Shown one piece after another: positions 7,430 through 13,125 of a stretch of DNA of 13,125 nt. The first letter of the stretch is position 1; the number at the start of each line of letters is the position of its first letter. A model generated the notes under the pieces. The model had not been told where the DNA came from and did not search any database. It worked only from the letters and a program-made list of their open reading frames with translations. The stretch is taken from contig JAIOQD010000177.1 of assembly GCA_021413595.1 (NCBI GenBank), forward strand, positions 1-13,125, in the 5' to 3' direction. The translations under genes and the position numbers were made by a program. The stretch comes from Bacteroidota bacterium. Lineage in GTDB: Bacteria; Bacteroidota; Bacteroidia; 2-12-FULL-35-15.

Positions 7430-7476
7430 ATTTGAAAATTATCCCTAAAAAAAAGGCGTGGTTGTTATTTTCTTTC

Positions 7477-7591
7477 TGTCATCCCGAGCTTTTTCGACCT
7501 GTTCTTCGCAGTAGAAGGGATCTTCTTTTTGTTAATGATATTGCTCATGATTAACAAGTTCCCTCTTGGCGAAAAGCCAATCGGGATGACA
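7477..7591. repeat. 115-bp palindromic intergenic element with TGTCATCCCGA ends
   Basis: Perfect 11-bp terminal inverted repeats (TGTCATCCCGA at 7477-7487, TCGGGATGACA at 7581-7591) enclose an inner hairpin TTGGC-GAAAA-GCCAA (7566-7580) and a TTCGAC/TTCGCAG-type core near 7493-7512. It lies in the 274-bp gap between hrpB and acpS, whose remainder (7430-7476 and 7592-7703) shows nothing recognisable. Elements opening with GTCATCCCGA are, from memory, common dispersed intergenic repeats in Bacteroidota; copy number cannot be judged here. It encodes no protein. Confidence 0.75.
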
Positions 7592-7703
7592 TTGCAATAA
7601 AAATTGAGCAACCTCTTCTCGATAAAAACGAAATGCGAACAGTCCTTTTTTTATCAAAGATAGCTCATTAGTCTGATAAATCATTCCTGTACTTGTTTGT
7701 ACT

Positions 7704-10259
7704 TTACGTGCCTCTTTTTTTTGCCCCTGCCATTGCTTCCGCTGTCCATGGGTCTTCCGGCCAATGATGGCGTTTGTAACGTATTCTTAGTTCTTTGCGT
7801 ACTTCAGGATAAGCGTTTTTCCAAAAACTTTTTAGATCCTGAGTAATTTGTACCGGCTTGAATCCCGGTGAAAGCAAATGTAAAATTACTTTCATTCGTC
7901 CTTCATTTACGGTTGGTGTATCCAATAATCCGAACATTTCCTGTAAGCGCACAGCAAGCACAGGGCTTGTTCCATCAGGCTGATATGTCAATGAGATCAT
8001 TGATCCGCTTGGGACTTTTATTTTGGATGGTGCAAAAATTTCCAATTGCTGTGTTTGCTGATAGGATAACAATCCTGATAAGATCATATTGATGTCGAGC
8101 TTTAAAAACTCTTCTCTTTTTTTAATTGTTGTGATATAGGGTGCAAGCCAATCTTCAAGCGTATTTAATAAATGTTCATCACTTACATCGTGCCATTCTT
8201 CTTCCGGTCTCCAAATTCGGATGCTTGATAAACGTGCTTTCCAATCAACTATTTGTTCGGTTTGATTGAGAATGGCTAAGCCTTCTTTACGAACTACATC
8301 ACATAAAATTTTTATTCGTTCTTCTTCCGGAATAGTTTTCAGAGGTTTACTTTCAAGAATTATATCACCAATCCGTTTTTCATTTCTGGCTACCAATATT
8401 CCATTTTGAGCATCCCATGTAATTATATTTTTTTCTGTTGCTAGGTGTAAAATGTCATCAGGGCTGAGCGGTGCAGCAATATAGATACGTCCTTCTGCTG
8501 TTCCTGCATCCAGGTGTGCAACTGCAAGATACATTTCATGACTTAAGGGGTCATGTTCATTCAACTTTACAATTTTTCCATTGGACAAACGATACCGATG
8601 GCTTTGTTCGCGTTGTTTGGCAATACGTTCGGGATATGCAGCTGCTAATAGTTTTCCAACCTCCTGATCAACGGGAGCATTGTTGTCCTGTGAAACAGAA
8701 AAGTGTTTTCTCCATTGCGATGCAAGTCTTTCGATACGTTCCAATACATTTTTATCGGCAGAAACATATTCTTTGTTGCGCCATTTTCTTAGTGCCTCTA
8801 TTCGCAATGTAAGGTTAGCTCCTGCATCTTTCTGCAAAGGATCACGCTCTTCGAGTATTGCCGCAACATCTGTAGCAAGCGCTGTCAAGCCATATTCTTG
8901 TCCTTCTAAGAGTAGGTGTGCAATACGAGGATGTGTTGGTAAGCGAAGCATTTCTTTACCACGCTTTGTAATTTTAGAGGAATTTAAAGCACCCAACTCT
9001 TCCAATATACGTTGGGCCTGGCTTACAGCACTTGCTGGTGGTGGACTGAGCCATGCAAGTGTATTTAAATCTTGTATTCCCCATTGTGCAAGTTCTATAA
9101 TAGTAGGAGCCAGATCAGCTTCCAATATTTCAGGATTACGATGTGGCAACAAATGTTGGTGCGAAGTCTGGTTCCACAATCGATAACAAATGCCTGAAGA
9201 TGTTCGTCCTGCGCGTCCTGCACGTTGAGTAGCCATATCTTGCGTAACACGAATAGTATCTAAACGGGTCAGTCCTGTTTTAGGATCAAAACGTGGAGAC
9301 CTACAATAGCCGCTGTCAATCACTATTTTAATTCCTTCGATGGTTAAACTAGTTTCTGCAATGGAGGTTGAAAGTACTACCTTTCGTTTCCCTTTCGGAT
9401 GAGGCAGTATAGCCTCTTGTTGTTTATGTAAAGGAAGGTCGCCAAATAAAGGGTGTATGCTGATGTTCTCGACAGAGCCTGTACTGAGCGAAGTCGAAGT
9501 GCTCGAACTGACACTACCAGAAAGTTCCTGTTCCAATAATTCCTGAGTGCGTTGGATTTCACCTGCTCCCGGCAAAAATACAAGTATATCCCCTTCATGA
9601 GCTGCAAGTGCTTTGCGAACCGCTTTTGCCATTTGTATAGGAATAGAAACGTTGGGTTTGAGCGATGACGAACCTGAACTTTCCTGTGGTAAATAAAATA
9701 GCTCAATTGGATATTGCCTTCCGGCACTTGTTAGTACAGGTGCATTGCCAAGGAGTGAAGAAAGTTTTTCTCCATCAAGAGTAGCCGACATAATTAAAAT
9801 TCGTAGATCTTCACGGATCACCTGCTGCATTTCACGACACAATGCAAGTGCAAGATCGGCATGTAAACTTCGTTCGTGGAATTCATCGAATATCACTAAT
9901 CCAACATCTTCTAATGAATTGTTCTGTTGCAACATTCGGGTAAGAATACCCTCTGTTAGCACTTCTATGCGGGTTTGTTTGCTTACTTTATTATCAAAGC
10001 GCACTCTGTAACCCACTGTGTTTCCAACCTGTTCGTTTATCAATGATGACATACGGCTTGCAACGGCTCTTGCTGCTAGCCTGCGAGGTTCAAGCATTAG
10101 TATCTTTTTCCCTTTCAACCAGGGTTCATCTAATAATTGAAGAGGGAGAATAGTGCTCTTTCCTGCTCCGGGTGGAGCTTGCAGGATAACGGTATTGTGG
10201 ACGACTAATTTTTTTTTTATATCAGGAATGATTTCCAGAATGGGAAGCTGATCTGTCAT
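7704..10259 (-). CDS. hrpB: ATP-dependent helicase HrpB (DEAH/RHA-like)
   Basis: The 851-residue protein is a full-length HrpB, a superfamily 2 DEAH-type helicase whose cellular substrate remains poorly defined in most bacteria. Visible motifs are Walker A APPGAGKST (28-36), the Ia segment EPRRLAARAVA (57-67), DEFH in place of DEAH (125-128), SAT (158-160), STSIAETSLTIEGI (297-310) and motif VI QRAGRAGR (345-352). A helicase-associated domain follows, then the HrpB-specific C-terminus ending in a WPEDPW motif and basic tail. A Ser/Thr-rich stretch at 251-265 is encoded by a repeat-like DNA segment inserted between motif IV-type DILVFLPGAGEI and HPLFGDLPLHKQQ; the helicase motifs either side are intact, so the protein is probably functional. 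ATG at 10259 precedes the first helix closely. Confidence 0.95.
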   Translation of the reverse strand: MTDQLPILEIIPDIKKKLVVHNTVILQAPPGAGKSTILPLQLLDEPWLKGKKILMLEPRRLAARAVASRMSSLINEQVGNTVGYRVRFDNKVSKQTRIEVLTEGILTRMLQQNNSLEDVGLVIFDEFHERSLHADLALALCREMQQVIREDLRILIMSATLDGEKLSSLLGNAPVLTSAGRQYPIELFYLPQESSGSSSLKPNVSIPIQMAKAVRKALAAHEGDILVFLPGAGEIQRTQELLEQELSGSVSSSTSTSLSTGSVENISIHPLFGDLPLHKQQEAILPHPKGKRKVVLSTSIAETSLTIEGIKIVIDSGYCRSPRFDPKTGLTRLDTIRVTQDMATQRAGRAGRTSSGICYRLWNQTSHQHLLPHRNPEILEADLAPTIIELAQWGIQDLNTLAWLSPPPASAVSQAQRILEELGALNSSKITKRGKEMLRLPTHPRIAHLLLEGQEYGLTALATDVAAILEERDPLQKDAGANLTLRIEALRKWRNKEYVSADKNVLERIERLASQWRKHFSVSQDNNAPVDQEVGKLLAAAYPERIAKQREQSHRYRLSNGKIVKLNEHDPLSHEMYLAVAHLDAGTAEGRIYIAAPLSPDDILHLATEKNIITWDAQNGILVARNEKRIGDIILESKPLKTIPEEERIKILCDVVRKEGLAILNQTEQIVDWKARLSSIRIWRPEEEWHDVSDEHLLNTLEDWLAPYITTIKKREEFLKLDINMILSGLLSYQQTQQLEIFAPSKIKVPSGSMISLTYQPDGTSPVLAVRLQEMFGLLDTPTVNEGRMKVILHLLSPGFKPVQITQDLKSFWKNAYPEVRKELRIRYKRHHWPEDPWTAEAMAGAKKRGT
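9465..9508 (-). repeat. In-frame dispersed-type repeat inside hrpB
   Basis: A 44-bp segment begins GTTCGAGCACTTCGAC and ends CTGTCGAGAAC on the coding strand, with the core CTTCGCTCAGTACAGG. It gives imperfect inverted ends (GTTCGAG versus GTTCTCGA) and encodes the 15-residue peptide SSSTSTSLSTGSVEN (251-265). The length beyond the segment keeps frame. The CACTTCGACTTCGCTCAG core is, from memory, a widespread intergenic repeat in Bacteroidota. Exact boundaries are uncertain. Confidence 0.6.
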
Positions 10260-10265
10260 ACTTAC

Positions 10266-10344
10266 TATTTAATAGGTAATATGTAATATGTTAAAGGTGC
10301 TGTTTTGTATAAAGCATCGTACATTACATATTACCTATTAAATA
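10266..10344. repeat. 79-bp inverted repeat between the ABC transporter gene and hrpB
   Basis: Arms of 22 bp (10266-10287 and 10323-10344; core TTTAATAGGTAATATGTAAT) are perfect complements. Within the 35-bp loop, GGTGCT (10296-10301) and AGCATC (10313-10318) can form a further short stem with one G-U pair. It fills most of the 96-bp gap. Lying 12 bp past the ABC transporter stop, it could fold into a long RNA hairpin ending or stabilising that transcript, or it may be a small palindromic mobile repeat. It lacks the compact GC stem and T run of a classical terminator. Confidence 0.75.
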
Positions 10345-10355
10345 TTACATCTTTT

Positions 10356-13125
10356 TTAGGATGCGGGAGTCTTTTTACTTAATCTACTAAAGAGTGATTC
10401 AAGCAGATTAATAAATTTCTTTAAAACATCAAAATACAATGTAATTCCGAGTAATAATGACATTCCCCAGATAACACATAAATTAAACCAGAATGTATCA
10501 TAGTATCTGTTTAAGAACTTTTTACGAGGTGCAAAAAAGTGTGCACGTCCGAAGTTAGATTCTGTAGGATCAAGATAAACAGGATTTGTTTTCTGGATGT
10601 AAGCTCCATCTAGATCCAATATCTTGTAAAACGAATTTCTGTTTGTTACCAGATCTACCATACTTTCGTTTTCGTAATCATCCTTTTTTTGCAAATACAT
10701 TGCCTGAGATGCGCTGTCTTTGTTTAATGCAGCTACTTCTTTATCCTTGGCATCACTGTATTTTTTATAATTTTTTATGTAATTCGTCTTTAGAAGAGTC
10801 AATAAATCGCGTATCTCTTTTGCAACTTCAGGATTAAATGTTTCTATGCTCAGGCTTGCTAAAGCAGGACTAGTTAATTTGTCGTTACCTTTAACAACCA
10901 ACTCTTTAGTGATCTCACTTTTGATCATTTTTAAAGCATCAACCACTTCCTGACGTGTAGCGGGGATTTTGTATTCGTTTTCGCAAAAATCTAATTTCTT
11001 GGACAGATCGGTTAACCAATAATCTTTCTTGAAAGTAGCAATGCTTATGCCTTTATCGTATTTATAAAAGTTTTTGTTAAACTCATTGTCTTTGAATTGT
11101 TTAACAGCAAGTGCTTCAAATGCCCAGCGAGAAGTCATTATTTCACCTGTAAATGGTACGAAATTCTGAGAAGATATACTTGGATTAAGTTTATCAAATT
11201 TCACAATTACACCACTTAGTAATAGTTGGGGAATAATTAAAAATGGAATTAAAATATAAATAGTAACGGCCGAATTAAAACTTGCTGAAATGTTTAATCC
11301 CAACATATTAGCAAAACAAGATGCCGTGAATAGCACTAGCCAATATTCACCGGTCATTCCTTTTACTTCAAGTACTGTGTTACCAACCATTATAAATAAA
11401 ATAGTTTGTATTGCCGATAATACAAACATGATGGCTATTTTCGACCACAAATAACTTCCTCTGCTTAGATTAAGAAATGATTCCCTCTTTTGAATTTTCC
11501 GGTCGCGGATAATTTCTTCTGCACTCACTGTTAAGCCAATAAATAGGGCTACTACAACCGCCATAAACACATAGGCGGGTAAGTTTTCGTTTTCACGAAA
11601 GATGTAACCTACTTTATTTGATAGATCGGTATTGTAATATTTAACAAGGTAGGCAAGTATAAATGCCAACACAGGGGCTTCCAGAAAATTGATTAAAAGG
11701 TATTGTGTATTGGTTAGTTTTGATAACACATCACGTGTTACAAATACTTTAAACTGCTTAAATTTACTGGGAACCTTAAAAGTGCTTTCCGGTATTTCAG
11801 TAAGTTCAGTAACCTCCTCTACTTTTCTTTCTATCTTTGCTTTATAGTGAACGTTCCATTCATTTGCGGATATTTTACGGCTTTGAGTGATATTTCCAAA
11901 TTCGTCTAATACTTTCGATTCAATAATATTAAATACCTGTTCAGGGTTTACGTTTCCACAAACAACACATTCACTTTCGTTTGAGTTTACGTGGTTTACA
12001 ACAGTTTTAAAATAAATAACCGAATCAACCGGATTGCCATAATAGATAGGGTATCCGCCAACATCAAGTATCATTAATTTATCAAACATTTTAAAAATGT
12101 CAGATGATGGCTGATGGATAACAACAAATACTAACTTTCCTTTCAGAGCCAACTCCTTAAGTAAGTCCATAATGTTTTCAGAGTCACGAGATGAAAGTCC
12201 TGATGTGGGTTCATCCACAAACATTACCAATGGCTCACGTATCAATTCCAACGCAATGTTCAAACGTTTACGCTGTCCGCCCGAAATTGTTTTTTCTAAA
12301 GGACTTCCAACTTTTAGATTGCGGGTTTCAAGTAGACCGATGCTGGTTAATACATTCAGCACCATTTCTGAAATTACTTCATCACTCTTATCTCCGAAAC
12401 AAAGTTTAGCGTTATAAAAAAGATTTTGAAAAACAGATAATTCTTCAATTAATAGATCATCCTGGGAAACCATCCCTATCACGCCTTCAATTTTCTCTTT
12501 TTCGGTATGAATATTTATACCGTTAATTTTAACAGACCCGCCACTTGGCACCTCATTACTATTTAATACATTTAGTAATGTTGATTTACCTGCACCGGAT
12601 CCCCCCATGATACCAATGAGTTTTCCGGAATCTTCACTGAAATTTATATTGCGTAAGCCAAGTTTACCACCTTTGAATTTATATTCAAGGTTTTTAACAA
12701 CAAAAGAAACTTTTGCTTTGCTTGTATCGCTCAAAAATGCGCTTAAAATATCACTGTAATAAACAGGTTTTACTTTTGAACTGCGCAAAGAAGAGCCAGG
12801 TGTTAAAATAAATACTTTGCCCGAGGTTAAAATCTGACCGTTCAAATAAAGGTCACTCTTACCGAAATAAAGTAGGACGTAAATACTTACGCTGGGAATC
12901 CATAATATTCGAGCTTGTCCATTAATTCCTTCGGCAAAAATATGTTTGGTTTCACTAAAGTTATTGGTAGTTTGATTATCAATGACAAGGACCTTTGAAG
13001 AATCGGGAACAGCGTTTTCTTTAGCTTGTATGAAGCTCATGCAGCGCTTAAATTCCTCATCAACAATATTAAATGTTTCAGCAACCGTATTTACAAACTC
13101 AAACTCTTGTTCTGATATTTCGGTA
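10356..13125 (-). CDS. ABC transporter, fused ATPase and permease (ABCG-like), N-terminus beyond right edge
   Basis: The frame stays open from 10356 to the window edge (about 922 codons visible). Counting from the internal Met at 13040, a beta-rich domain of unclear family (about 15-100) precedes the ATPase, with Walker A GGSGAGKST (146-154), Q-loop Gln193, signature ISGGQRKRL (252-260), Walker B LVMFVDEPTSGL (271-282) and His309. CVVCGN (Cys358, Cys361) follows. Membrane segments lie near 446-467, 485-507, 531-553, 565-590 and 594-615; a large soluble, Lys-rich loop (about 620-860) precedes a last segment near 866-886. This ATPase-then-permease order is the ABCG/White pattern. The 28 codons before 13040 read as real protein (SEQEFEFVNTVAETFNIVDEEF), resembling a TerB-like helical domain, so the true start is outside the window. 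The substrate cannot be told from sequence. Confidence 0.88.
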   Translation of the reverse strand, partial: TEISEQEFEFVNTVAETFNIVDEEFKRCMSFIQAKENAVPDSSKVLVIDNQTTNNFSETKHIFAEGINGQARILWIPSVSIYVLLYFGKSDLYLNGQILTSGKVFILTPGSSLRSSKVKPVYYSDILSAFLSDTSKAKVSFVVKNLEYKFKGGKLGLRNINFSEDSGKLIGIMGGSGAGKSTLLNVLNSNEVPSGGSVKINGINIHTEKEKIEGVIGMVSQDDLLIEELSVFQNLFYNAKLCFGDKSDEVISEMVLNVLTSIGLLETRNLKVGSPLEKTISGGQRKRLNIALELIREPLVMFVDEPTSGLSSRDSENIMDLLKELALKGKLVFVVIHQPSSDIFKMFDKLMILDVGGYPIYYGNPVDSVIYFKTVVNHVNSNESECVVCGNVNPEQVFNIIESKVLDEFGNITQSRKISANEWNVHYKAKIERKVEEVTELTEIPESTFKVPSKFKQFKVFVTRDVLSKLTNTQYLLINFLEAPVLAFILAYLVKYYNTDLSNKVGYIFRENENLPAYVFMAVVVALFIGLTVSAEEIIRDRKIQKRESFLNLSRGSYLWSKIAIMFVLSAIQTILFIMVGNTVLEVKGMTGEYWLVLFTASCFANMLGLNISASFNSAVTIYILIPFLIIPQLLLSGVIVKFDKLNPSISSQNFVPFTGEIMTSRWAFEALAVKQFKDNEFNKNFYKYDKGISIATFKKDYWLTDLSKKLDFCENEYKIPATRQEVVDALKMIKSEITKELVVKGNDKLTSPALASLSIETFNPEVAKEIRDLLTLLKTNYIKNYKKYSDAKDKEVAALNKDSASQAMYLQKKDDYENESMVDLVTNRNSFYKILDLDGAYIQKTNPVYLDPTESNFGRAHFFAPRKKFLNRYYDTFWFNLCVIWGMSLLLGITLYFDVLKKFINLLESLFSRLSKKTPAS

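Noticed and set aside
8680..9186. 168-residue plus-strand open frame opposite hrpB
   Set aside because: It is antisense to strongly conserved HrpB helicase sequence, has no recognisable domain and mirrors hrpB codon structure.
13038..13040. ATG at 13040 as the start of the ABC transporter gene
   Set aside because: The frame is open upstream to the window edge and reads as plausible protein, so this Met is probably internal.
1..13125. CRISPR arrays, tRNA or rRNA genes, insertion sequences or defence genes
   Set aside because: No regularly spaced direct repeats, cloverleaf-like sequence, transposase or known defence domain was seen on either strand.

Overview
This AT-rich window looks like chromosomal DNA from a member of the Bacteroidota. 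Two proteins end in type IX secretion (T9SS) C-terminal sorting tails, a system almost confined to that phylum. Upstream regions carry matches to the Bacteroidota promoter pattern TTG/TTTG-N(about 20)-TAnnTTTG and lack strong Shine-Dalgarno sequences. Genus cannot be read from the sequence. All genes but one are on the minus strand.

Layout from left to right: the N-terminal 692 codons of mfd (transcription-repair coupling factor, running off the left edge, GTG start at 2078); a DAO-family FAD oxidoreductase (2158-3231, TTG start); a bidirectional terminator (3300-3330); a secreted tail-fibre-like protein with a peptidase S74 chaperone domain followed by a T9SS tail (3373-4815); a 365-bp divergent intergenic region with candidate promoters in both directions and a perfect palindrome between them; a single-domain LuxR/GerE-type regulator on the plus strand (5181-5444); a shared bidirectional terminator (5505-5535); a secreted alpha/beta-hydrolase esterase with a T9SS tail (5560-6882); acpS (7058-7429); a 115-bp dispersed-type palindromic element (7477-7591); the helicase gene hrpB (7704-10259); an 79-bp inverted repeat (10266-10344); and an ABCG-like ABC transporter (ATPase and permease fused) that runs off the right edge.

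The window mixes housekeeping genes (mfd, acpS, hrpB) with two T9SS-exported proteins. It shows no sign of a mobile island, defence locus or CRISPR. Two features stand out. First, three different repeat-like elements occur within about 9 kb, and two of them lie in frame inside conserved ATPase genes (mfd and hrpB), adding repeat-encoded peptides of roughly 30 and 15 residues. Second, the small LuxR-type gene and the S74/T9SS gene form a divergent pair around a perfect 8-4-8 palindrome, which suggests a compact regulator-target unit. No clearly new multi-gene system is visible.
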